The translations under genes and the position numbers were made by a program. Under the pieces are notes generated by a model, which worked only from the letters and a program-made list of their open reading frames with translations, made no database searches and was not told the origin of the DNA. Source: Helichrysum umbraculigerum (Eukaryota > Streptophyta > Magnoliopsida > Asterales > Asteraceae). Taken from it: a stretch of 64,000 nucleotides of DNA. Numbering within the stretch: the first letter of the stretch is position 1; the number at the start of each line of letters is the position of its first letter. Location: positions 154,260,759 to 154,324,758 of the forward strand of contig CATIUR010000003.1 of the NCBI GenBank assembly GCA_949592205.1, read 5' to 3'. Positions 11,607-22,117 of this stretch are shown here, one piece after another.

Positions 11607-14600
11607 TAAGATACTCCAATTATTACCCTTTTCTTTCTTTTTGGAAAAAAGAGGAACAGGTACGATAAATTAATGGGTAAACTGCATTTTTTGTCCCTAT
11701 GGTTAAAACTTTCGCCGATTTTGTTCCTAAACTTATTTTTTCGTATTTTTCGTCCCTGAATTGGTTTAATTTTGCAATTTTTGTCCTTTTGACTAACATT
11801 TGTTAAATTCCTCCGTCAATTCAGATAAAATGACCAAAGTACCCTCATCTTCTACCTCAAATAACTGCCACCTACACTATTTGACTGTATCATCAAATCA
11901 TATACCCTAATTCATCAAACGACTCCATTTCACCGAATTATTTTCATCAATATCTAAATTTATCATCATCAAATGCTAAACATTATTTAAACACACAAAC
12001 ACAGACAAAAATACATACACAAACTAACCCTAATTTCATCAAACTTAAAAAACATAAATATTAAAAAACACCATCGCCAACAAGACTACCTGCCGGTCAC
12101 CATCACCACCAACACCGAGACCGTTAGCACCACCGCACCCATCACCATCAATCTAAAATTGCCATCTTACAAACCAGATCTGAATACCACCACTACCGTT
12201 TAACCATATCCGACGACGGCGGCACAAGTTAGACCGCTCGTCCCCTGTTTTGGCCGGTGTTGCAGGTTACCGGATAACGCGATGAACGTGCTTCTCCCTT
12301 CTATTTTCGCTTCCATCACCAAAGTTAATAATGAGATCTGGAGTTATATTTTTGGAATCTACAAGATCTGAGTTCGTCGGAGTTACCGCAATCGCCGCCA
12401 CAATCTCTTCCTTTTCGGAATTCACTTTCGACGTTTTTTCGATGACAGAAATGTTTATTTCTGTTTATGAAATCAGGTTACTCACCGGAGATGGTGTCCA
12501 ATTGGTCGCTTAATGGCGTTGTTTAGTTTTTATAATACCTGATGGTGTTCTTCATGAAAAATTTGGGTTTTTGTTTGAAAATGATTTGATGATGTTGATG
12601 TTACAAAAGCATAAAGATTAACTGTCACACCCCCTATTTCGGGTTGCGGAAGCGAATCGGGTCGGGCGTGACTAATCAATAACCAAAGCACCAAAAGTAT
12701 ACAGTGAACGACTCTACATGAGATGTTGGAAAAATAGTACGTTACATTAGTATTCCAAAGTACATAACCATTAATACAAAAGTAATGTCGTAATATCTTC
12801 AAGTAGTTACATGCATGCGACTCGAGCTAATAAGTAGATCCTGCTGGGCCATCCTACTATAGCTGCGTACCTGAGAATGCATCACTAAAAAGGTCAACCA
12901 AAAGGTTGGTGAATCTCACAGGTTTATAGTAAGTAACAGTTTTGAACACATCAGTTTGTAAAAGTAAGTAAATATTGCACAGTTGCAATAGTTTCGATAT
13001 ACATTGCCATGAGCACCATAGTTGAAGCTTAACAGTAAGTAAGTAATTGCCCTTGTGAATGCTAATCCAAAAACATTCATATGAAACGAGTAGAAAACAC
13101 CTGTTTATACGAGTACGGTTCGTGGTGACGCTACCACCCCAGGTGGGGATTGTCAGTCTCATATGGATCCATATACTAAAACTCGCGCTTAAGTCCATAA
13201 CTAACAACTATGATTAAAGGGACTTCATTGGATTAAGTAAAACCCATGCAATCGATATACCAGTAAATCAGTAAGTAAATCAAGTAAGTAAGTACATATG
13301 TTCGAGTAAAACAAGTAATGCATCTCCCCCAAAACAGTAAAACAGTAAAAAGGGGCCGTGAGACTCACCTGTGGGTGCTAGCGTTCCTAACCGCAAGTAA
13401 TATGCAATCCGAAATCCTCTAATGTCCTAAACGTAGAGATATATTCATATAAATATTTGATGGCTCGTCAAAACATACAAATAAATTAATTGTTTTGAAG
13501 GATCGTTTGAGTTGAATTGTGTATGATGAGTTGGTTAATCTTGTAATAATAATTTCTAAAAACATATTATTATTATTATTATGCCCGTTTCGTTGTATAC
13601 TTTGAATAAGTATATATGTATATGTAAAATGTCCGAGTTATATCGTATACGTATACGTAGAAAAAGTCTTCGTATATATTTATCATTAGTCAATTTATGT
13701 AAGATAGAATAATATATATAAATATATATATGTGAGTAAAAAAAATCACTGGTCACAGGAGGAATCGATCCTGTGACCTTTTGCTTACTACCAAAAGTCC
13801 CAACCACTTTGACCATTGCTTGCTTTTGTTATATTTTGCTAAAATATGTATTTATATTGTGTTAGTAATTAAACATAACATTTTGTTTCCTCACATGCTC
13901 ACAGTGTCATTTCACCAACAGGCATTTAGTTCTAAAATGTGAGCTGCCATTTAAACATTAATACGTATATTAAGAATAAACCATACGCCATCTAGGGGTC
14001 AAAGTTTGGATCGTTTTTCAGTTCTTGTACAATGGTTAGTTACAGGTTTTTCATTCACGACTCACAACCTTGAACATGATCAGTTTATACAATCGAAACA
14101 CATGGTAATATATGCACACTCTAAACACAAATTCAAAGAAAAGGGTAAGAGTGTTCTCACGGATGAAGGTGGTGAGAGCCGAGAGTGAAGGTGGTGCCGA
14201 GATGAGGGTGGTGACTGTGGTTGTCTCAACCGAGGGTGGTGGATGGGTTGGCGATGCCTCTGCTACTGCTCGTTTATTGTTGACGATCATCGGTTGTGTT
14301 CCTGCTATTTTTGCCTAGTTGTTCTCTGTTGTTGTTTATGGGTTCAAGGTGAGGCCCGAGAGAGAGATAAAGTAAGATGGTGACCGGAGATGATGAGGTA
14401 ATGATGATGATGGTGGTGAGTAGTGAGCCGCTGCTATTCGTTGGTGGTGTTACTGTTGTTGTTGATGGTGGTCCCGGTGGTGATGGCCGGCGGTGGTACT
14501 CGAGGGAAGGACGGGGTTTTTGGATGATGATAAATGATCGATGATGATTATCTTGTGGTGTTGTTTCTGTAACACCTCGTCAAAAAGTCAATTTTCGCGC

Positions 14601-15390
14601 CAAACTTTAATTTTAAACAATTGTATTATTATATGCAATTGTAACCAAGTAATCAAAATTTTGTAAATAATGTTTAATCGTAAAGATTTAACAGTTAACA
14701 TTTGGACAAAAATATTAATCATTCGAAAATATAAGTCGTTTTAATTCAAAACGCATCTTAATTATTCGTGACCGCTCGAAAAACGAACAATTGAACTTTC
14801 CTTCCAAAATAGTATTTTTATAAAATACTTTCACTAATAAACATTTCAAGATAATATAAATAAATTTTAGAATTAAAAATATTATTCTAAAATACATCGG
14901 ACAAATAAAACACGGGTATTTTTGTACTGTGGTTAGAGGCCACAGTCCGCGCATTGGGGATCTGAGTTTGACAAAACCCAAATCCCCTCCCCATTTTCTC
15001 CTCATTCTCACCTCCTCACTTCTCTCTCTATTCTCTTTTCTCTCTACTCTTTCTCTCTCTAAAAACACTTACACCAACCACCACCACCGCCGGCCGACTA
15101 CCGCCGCCACCGTCACCAACATTTTCGGAATCACCATCAAGTGAGGAACAACATTAACAAAGGCAACACCCTCGTTTTCTTCCTCGTTTGGCCTCGATTC
15201 GCATTTGTAAGAAATTCCTAAATTTTTAGATTTAATCATTTTGGTGTAATGTTTTGGTGTAATAATGTTTACACAACTTAGTTATAACCTAAACAACAAT
15301 GAAAACATGATTTTACAGCTCAAAAATACGTTAGATTTGCGATTTTGGTCGGAAAATGCGTCAGTCGCTGGAATCTGGGCTGGTGTTCAT

Positions 15391-15669
15391 CCATGCAACA
15401 CAACGCTTGTGTCGCATGTTGTGTCGCATAATTCCATTTGTGTCGTATCTTGTGTCGCATAAACTACCCATGCGACACAACGCTTGTGTCGTACTCTATG
15501 TCGCACTTTGTGTCGTATTTCCATACGACACAACCCTTATGTCGCTATTGATTTAGCATCGCAAGCTTTTGCGACACAACCACTGTGTCGCAGAGCTCTT
15601 GTGTCGCACTCCATGCGACACAACCCTTGTGTCGCATTACACATTTTTGTGTCGCATGTTATGTCGCAG
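15391..15669 (+). repeat. Array of TGTGTCGCA / TGCGACACA palindromic words
   Basis: Within about 280 bp the 9-mer TGTGTCGCA and its reverse complement occur more than a dozen times, with one-base variants (TGTGTCGTA, TATGTCGCA), spaced 10-25 bp and in both orientations, so neighbouring copies can pair. The same array is in the 3' LTR at 30567-30844. Confidence 0.9.
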
Positions 15670-16087
15670 AAAACAGAAAATAGCCAAATCTTTCTAAGTG
15701 TCGGAAGACGTTTTCAAATAACAATTTAAATATGATACGACTTATACTCAGAACAAATATACTTTATAAAGTATACGAAAACTCAAACCTAATAATAATA
15801 TGAATTATTATTACGAATCATCAATAACGAACCGCACTTACAAACATACGAAATCTCTCGTGTTTAGGACACTAGGAGATTATACTTGGCACGACTCGTT
15901 ACAATAGGACGCTAACTTCTCAGGTGAGTTTCATAGCCCCACTCTTTCAACTGTTCTACTGTTTTCGGGGTGAAACACATGCTCAATAACTGCTTTCGAA
16001 TTATATTAATAATCTTTTATAATTCACAACTATTCATATTACTGTTATGTAATACGAAATGTGTAATACTTAGGAATTACATCCGCA

Positions 16088-17310
16088 ATATTGTTGTAGA
16101 ACAATATCAATACTTAACCTAGATAGGTTACAATCGTATCCTGTTAGATCGTTAGAAAACGATTACCAATACATAACTTGATTTAGTTATCACAACCCTT
16201 TGACCATATTGTCACGGGACAATATCATTGAACGCATTAGAACTAGTTAGTTCTACCTACACTGGATAACATCTATACTGTTACAAGTTTAGTTATTCTT
16301 TAAGAACTAAAACTGTCGACACACTTCATTATCACTAGAATGGGAACTGGACTTAGGTGAACATTTTCCCAAGACTCCGTTATATATACTTGCTAGGCTT
16401 TAGACTAGGAGTATACAATAGCATCACACGTTAGTACAGACTTCTTATATCAATACAACTCAACTGATGACGACTCTGGCTCAGGATGTAATCCAACCAG
16501 GGATGGTCCCCCGGCCCAGGATGTAATCCAACCGTGGGGGTGTCACCTGATGAATATCTACATACTATTTATACGATCTACTTAGTCAGGCATGTCGAGT
16601 ACTGCTGGCTCTCAAACAACTTAGTCGTGCATGTCGTTGTACTGCCGGCTCAATCACAAATTGCTGCGAGAAATTCCAAAAACGATGCCGCGGTATTGCA
16701 GCGGGCACCAAACGATGCCACGGTAAAGTGGGCACAAAACGAAACCACGGTATTGCAGTGGACGAAATTCCAATCAGTGGATCAGCGAGTGATACTCGGG
16801 ATTCACAATAAGTTAACGGATCGGTGGTGCTGCCACACGAGGCCGTTAGCTCAATTCATGTCCGGGTTAGCTTATGTTAATCGGGTAAACGGACACGCTA
16901 AACGTTCAAACATAGATCTGCGGATCTACAATCACTTGTTACTGGATGCAACACCTCATATATTAAATCATAGTTCTGCGGGACTACAGTTACTTACTAT
17001 CATACGACGTGGTCATACAGTCATTTGGTTACAACTTAGGCAAGTATTGCCTCCCGTTATACACTTGCTCATACCAGATAGGTATTCAGGCTCGGTATGC
17101 CTCAATTATTATGTACTTAGGTACGGACCACAATTGCTTAGGTATTAGATACCTAGATTTTCGAATTACACATTGGTAATTACAACTACAATTTGATACA
17201 AATCAGAATCGTGAATTTTGAACAACTTTTCAAAACATACAAGATTTATACTTTACGTTTTCAACTAACAAACCTATGAACTCACCAGCTTTATAGCTGA
17301 CCTGTTTTAG
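16088..17310 (+). repeat. Small-hairpin series inside the LTR of element B
   Basis: Perfect or near-perfect stems with loops of about 4 nt recur. Examples: 16088-16107 (ATATTGTT-GTAG-AACAATAT), 16206-16225 (ATATTGTC-ACGG-GACAATAT), AACCT-AGAT-AGGTT, ATCGTT-AGAA-AACGAT, AGAACT-AGTT-AGTTCT, AGATC-TGCG-GATCT, GTAC-TTAG-GTAC and CAGCT-TTAT-AGCTG. The stems are unrelated in sequence; the loop size is what is kept. The same series is in the 3' LTR. Confidence 0.85.
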
Positions 17311-17603
17311 CATGTGTTCTCAGGTTCCCAGCAGGATTAGATTTACTACAAGATTATGCTAGCTCGAGTCGCATGATTTCAAACATTTGGGACAACTCTG
17401 CATTTACTTTTGTAAATTTCAAATTATGTATTTGAAATTTCTATTAAACTCGCTACGTTGTAAACATTCTATTTGGCAAATGTATAATTATTTTCAAACG
17501 TCTCATTTAGAGTCGTTCATTATGTATCTTATGCTGTGATATTTAATTTGGTAACACCCGACCCGATCGCTTCCGCTAACCGAAAATTGAGGGTGTTACA
17601 GAT

Positions 17604-17616
17604 TGGTATCAGAGCC
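17604..17616 (+). promoter_or_regulatory. Primer-binding site of element B
   Basis: TGGTATCAGAGCC three bases after the 5' LTR; complementary to the 3' end of plant initiator tRNA-Met. Confidence 0.9.
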
Positions 17617-18247
17617 TAAGGTTGTAGTGAACTAGGTTGCATTTAGTGGGCCTAGACTATGACCATTAGGCCATATTCCTTATTAGGTATAACTAGTTCA
17701 GGGATTACATCATACAAACTTAATTTAACATAGCGTAGCTAACTATGTACAATTAAGCAAAGATGATGTAAGATCTGAAAGGGGTTATACTGAAACAGAA
17801 ATGCGTAGTTGACTCTGATTGTTATGTGCTAGACATCCTAGGCTATTATATGTACTGTAGGTATATATTAATAGGCCTCACATGTATACTACTATTACGT
17901 ATCTATATATATATATATCGAGTATATATATATAACTCAATTCCGCTGTACTATCATTTACTCGTGAAGAGGCACATCGCCGTCTTCCTAACTATCACGA
18001 CTCGACAATTTTCTCCTTATGTATGCATGGGAGGATATCACATATATCACGGAACCTCGGGAAGGAGGTACAACCATATTCAATGGGTATGGAAACCCAC
18101 ACATGCTAAACATCCAAGAAATTTAAAACAAACAAACGAGCTTATCATCGTTGATCATACTGGTCACCATTGGATTAGCAATGACTAAGTTCACGAAAGT
18201 TATAAAAATCACAATTTGATCATTTGGATCAATCAACTCAATACCTC

Positions 18248-19105
18248 AGTGCCTTGGCACTCACATTCTAGCATTTGTGCTACATTTGGGAAATCACATA
18301 ACTTCAACGTATTTTGGCCTTAGGGCTACAATCAAACAACACATGGCACGTGGTGTCACATCATGCTTTCAAGCACAACACATGGTATGTTGATACCACA
18401 ATATGGGCATGTTAGTGCAAATCTCATAGTATGTCAATACTACAAATCATAGCATACTGATGCTACATTCACAGTACGTGGGTATTGCAATTTCGGTGCC
18501 GCGGGCACTTCATTACGGCACGTGGTGCTACATTTCATAGTACTTCGGTACTACAATTATAATACATTACAAATACATTACGGTGCTTCGGGCACTACAT
18601 TTTGGCACGTTGTGCTACAACCAGGCTCGATGAGCCACTCTCTATATGCATGTAGACTTGTTATAGTTACATGTACAATTTATATATACATATACACTTA
18701 CTTAACTAGGCACGAGGTGCCACACCTGACTTTTATTACGCACGTATACTTGCATAGTTACGTGTACATCATATATGTATATACGACTACTCTACTGGAC
18801 ACGAGGTGTCCCACTCGATTACTTTGCGTATGAACACTCGCTATAGGCACTTATACACTTATACGCATACGCGATTACTTTACCAGGCACGAAGTGCCAC
18901 ACCACTACTACTAAGGCATGTGATGCCTCATTCGATGAATACACTCTAATTTATTGGGGTTACATTTATAGTACTTTAGTACTACATTATAGTCTGATAG
19001 ACTACGACAATACCATTAGTTCTGGTCGAACTACATATAATACACAACTAGGTCGTTAGTACGACTACACATTTAAAATTTCAAAGTCCGAGGACTTTCA
19101 TACGG
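18248..19105 (+). repeat. Hairpin array in the leader of element B
   Basis: About two dozen short inverted repeats in about 860 bp of untranslated leader before gag, mostly 5-6 bp stems with 3-5 nt loops. Examples: 18427-18442 TAGTAT-GTCA-ATACTA; 18450-18465 TAGCAT-ACTG-ATGCTA; 18538-18553 TAGTAC-TTCG-GTACTA; 18797-18811 GGACAC-GAG-GTGTCC; 18969-18984 TAGTAC-TTTA-GTACTA; 18990-19004 TAGTCT-GAT-AGACTA; 19018-19032 AGTTC-TGGTC-GAACT; 19052-19065 GTCGT-TAGT-ACGAC; 19085-19096 AGTC-CGAG-GACT. The units are joined by a similar linker (ACTACATTT, CTACAATT, CCACACC). They are not copies of one sequence: the stems change on both arms together. Confidence 0.9.
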
Positions 19106-19221
19106 ATACCTTAAGTGGTTTCTGGATAACTAACACTTTTACATCCGAGTATACAACTATAAAAGTCAAAATCTTTGAATAAAGATCTCACACTTTGTCG
19201 TTTCATTCTTGTTCAAGAATC

Positions 19222-19371
19222 ATGCCTCCTAAACGACCAATTTTCACTCAAGCTGAGCACGATCAAATCATTAATCAAGCAGTGACTGCGACCCTAGCTG
19301 CTCAGAACCAAGTAAAGCCTTGCACTTTTAGGGATTTCCTGAGGTGCGAACCACCAAACTTCGTTGGTACT
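19222..19371 (+). pseudogene. gag of element B, N-terminal part (split by element C)
   Basis: The first 50 codons of the Gag of element B, starting MPPKRPIFTQAEHDQI and ending at Gly-Thr, where element C is inserted. The start was chosen by alignment with the Gag of element D (MPPRQKFTQAQVDRL). The rest continues in frame at 28415. The reading frame itself is intact apart from the insertion. Confidence 0.9.
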
Positions 19372-21027
19372 TGTAACATCCGTAGAATATAATAATTATA
19401 GTAATATTATTACGTGTAAAATAAACACAACTTATAATTAAGTTATCTTTAGAGGTTAAAATTTTTGACTAACCAAATTGACTAATAATTTCTCAATATG
19501 TTGTACAATAATAGCTTAAGTTATTTTGCAATTATAAGATTTCAAAAATGTCTCATCATATTAACGTACTATATAACATGTTAGGCAACTAAATAATATT
19601 AAATGTATAGAGAAGTTAATTGTATAGATTAAATAGATAAAGATAATTCTAGCCTCTTCTAGTAGATTATTACCAAGTCGAAATATCATTGCTGACTAAG
19701 TCGAGATAGTATCGAAAATATGTCGAGTTGGAATACTTGTTAAGAAAGTATTATATATAACACTGACACCTATGAATACCTACATTCATAGACTTATGAC
19801 CTCATGCTTTTTACTGGACTATAAATACAGTAACAACGTACTTGCAATATTCATCCCATACACACACTTTATACATATAAACACCTATACTACGCACGTA
19901 CGTCGCCAATTCACCAATCAAGAGGTACTCTTTCTAGTTTCTGATTATTTAATATTTTATTATTATAAAAATAAAATGCTACGCTAGACTTTGCTGCATG
20001 TTTAGTTTTAATACTTTAATAATAGGTATGTAATATACTAATATGCATGAATGTACTAGTGACTTATTTTATTAAAATAAATTATATTCACAACACTCTC
20101 ACATTATGTTTATTAATTATTAGACATTAGTGTTTAATATTTAAGTTAACATAAATGAATGATGGACCTAAGATCTGTTTGCAATGACACTAACAATTAT
20201 TAATAACGTATATAATGAACTTAACAATCTAGATTTATTGGTAACAGTAATAATCTAATTATGTATGTGTATGATTGATAGGTTGATACAACAATTAATC
20301 CGACTCTAAACTAATGAGGTGAGTTTCGTGTTATTTTCAAAACTGAGATATATGCGATATACCACGTGATTACCTGATTACTTGATTATTTGTTTAAATT
20401 GCATTTAAGCACGAATGTTGACTTTTAGATATACTACGTCATGTTAGTCGTCGGGTAACCAGGAGCTGAAACGTAACGGTCGTTGACTCATTAATATATA
20501 TGTATTTTAATGGCTGAAACATGATGGTTGTTGGCTCACATATATATTGGTACGATTAGTACACAAGCGGCCACTTGTTTGTACTAAATCGTCCTAGCAG
20601 ATACTTGTCACTATCGAAAGTGTTGGTATAGATTAGTCGTGACATTGATAGCATGCATGCTTATCAATATCGGATAACGACTTGACATCTGGTTAACCCT
20701 GACAGACATAGAGATCTCGCAATATTTTCTATATTTTACATTTTCACGTTACACATCATCATGGCATATTGTGTGTGATATTTTTGTACACAAACACACA
20801 AAATCACTAAGCCTTTAGGCTTATGCATGTACGTGTATATCTCAGGACACAACTAGTTGGCTCGCATGAAGGGAACTCGTAGGACCAGATGATACCCGGA
20901 GACGTTGTTGCTTGTTTATAGTCATCTTTTAGACTAGTATAAATCTTGTATCGCTTCCGTTTGTAATATAAAACTCTTGTTCATAAATAAAATTGTTGTT
21001 TTGTTGAAATAAATCTCGGGTGTCATA
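19372..21027 (+). repeat. 5' LTR of element C
   Basis: Starts TGTAACATCCGTAG, ends CTCGGGTGTCATA. It contains a long hairpin around ATTGATA-GCATGCATGC-TTATCAAT (about 20647-20671). AATAAA-like signals lie near the end. Confidence 0.92.
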
Positions 21028-21175
21028 AGTTGGTATCAGAGCCTTAGGTTTAAGTGAATTAGGTATAATGTACCTAGTCTTAAACCATTAATGCATCACT
21101 ATAAACCTTTCATGCATCATTTAGTCACACTTAAGACAAACATTAACCCAAGTCTATGTTTTGGCTGTAGGAACC

Positions 21176-21562
21176 ATGCCTATTCCGTACGTTATCCTAA
21201 GTGACGATGAAGATGAGGATCCACAGGAAATAATATACGTTTCAGTACCACTAACGCACTATAATGACCTTCACCATGAGATACACTTGTACCAGGAAGC
21301 CTTAGACACGGAATTCAATCATATTAAACAACTCGAAATAGCCTACATGATAGCAAGCAGACCTTGGTATAAAAAAGTTAGAGACGTTCTTCATTTTGCG
21401 TTTGTGAAAACTCCAGACTGGATTCGTTTTGTTAGATGGGCTTCACGTAAAGTCTGGATATGGCTGAAGTTTACCCCCTTTATCGGAAACTACCATGGTT
21501 ATCCATTCCGTCCTCTTTATCCAAGCTACCCAGCCTGGATAGCTCACCAGTACGCTCCTTAG
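21176..21562 (+). CDS. Unrecognised leader ORF in element C (128 aa)
   Basis: An ORF between the primer-binding site and gag, in the same orientation. It starts MPIPYVILSDDEDEDPQ (very acidic), then a His/Glu-rich middle that could be helical, then a Trp-rich basic tail (RFVRWASRKVWIWLKF). No zinc finger, no membrane helix and no family that I recognise. An ORF at this place is not standard for Ty3/Gypsy elements, where gag is normally first. It has no stop over 128 codons in an AT-rich region and ATG is the first codon of a sensible protein, so I think it is or was coding. It could also be a captured host fragment. Confidence 0.55.
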   Translation: MPIPYVILSDDEDEDPQEIIYVSVPLTHYNDLHHEIHLYQEALDTEFNHIKQLEIAYMIASRPWYKKVRDVLHFAFVKTPDWIRFVRWASRKVWIWLKFTPFIGNYHGYPFRPLYPSYPAWIAHQYAP

Positions 21563-21923
21563 TTGAAGATATGATCAAAAGAAACTCTTAGAGATGGTTT
21601 TGTAAAATAGATGTTGGCTTGTAAAATATGGGTTGTCAGACTTAGATGCTTGTAGATAGTGTGTGCTCTATGAAACTTTTAGTTTGTGATGTAATATATA
21701 ATCTAACGCTGTAGTATAATGTAAGATAAAACTATTATGTACATTATGACGGATATTAATGAAAGTTTTGATTGTACATACATGCAACTTGTTAGTGTTT
21801 TCAAATACGTGATTTACTTGTTTCGAGCTTTGATAAATTTCTTACTTATATGGTTATGTTGATAAAGAAATATTATATTATCTTAAACACTCTTCTAATA
21901 AAATAGTACGGTGTTAAGAAAAT

Positions 21924-22042
21924 AAGACTTGTCCGAAAGGGGATAAGCAATAAATTAAGACTTGTCCAAAAGGGATAAGCAAAAATATAAGACTTGTCCG
22001 AAAGGGGATAAGCAAAGACTTGTCCAAAAAGGAATAAGTAAT
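21924..22042 (+). repeat. Short tandem repeat before gag of element C
   Basis: Four units of about 26-33 bp around AAGACTTGTCCGAAAGGGG / ATAAGCAA, alternating CCGAAAGGGG and CCAAAAGGG variants, directly upstream of the gag start at 22118. Confidence 0.88.
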
Positions 22043-22117
22043 ATTCTTACTATGATTGGAGAATGCTAATCATAAGTAATAATAATTTAAAGCAATATTA
22101 TGTTGCAGATAAGAATA

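Larger units (their letters stand above)
14568..17600 (+). repeat. 5' LTR of element B
   Basis: Begins TGTAACACCTCG, ends GAGGGTGTTACA. It contains the TGTGTCGCA palindrome array (15391-15669) and many small hairpins (16088-17310). A 204-residue open frame at 16534-17148 is present in both LTRs, but runs through hairpins and repeats and is not called a gene. Confidence 0.93.

Noticed and set aside
12331..12513. 60-residue frame in the left arm of the Mutator-type element, possible captured gene piece
   Set aside because: No recognisable domain and no matching stretch in the right arm; too short to support capture.
13748..13782. tRNA-like palindrome GGTCACAGGAGGAATCGATCCTGTGACC in solo LTR A
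   Set aside because: It forms one stem only; the other arms are absent.
14715..15068. 117-residue minus-strand frame in the LTR of element B (also 29903-30256)
   Set aside because: Ser/Arg-rich low-complexity product of the CTCTCT tract; duplicated only because the LTR is.
15391..15669. CRISPR-like array
   Set aside because: The words are in both orientations, spacing is irregular, spacers are not uniform, and the genome is a plant nuclear one.
16534..17148. 204-residue open frame in the LTR of element B, also open in the other LTR (31709-32323)
   Set aside because: It lies inside an LTR, crosses hairpins and a GATGCC(G/A)CGGTA repeat, and has no recognisable domain. Openness in both LTRs is expected because they are about 99% identical. 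Worth a look only if older family copies keep it.
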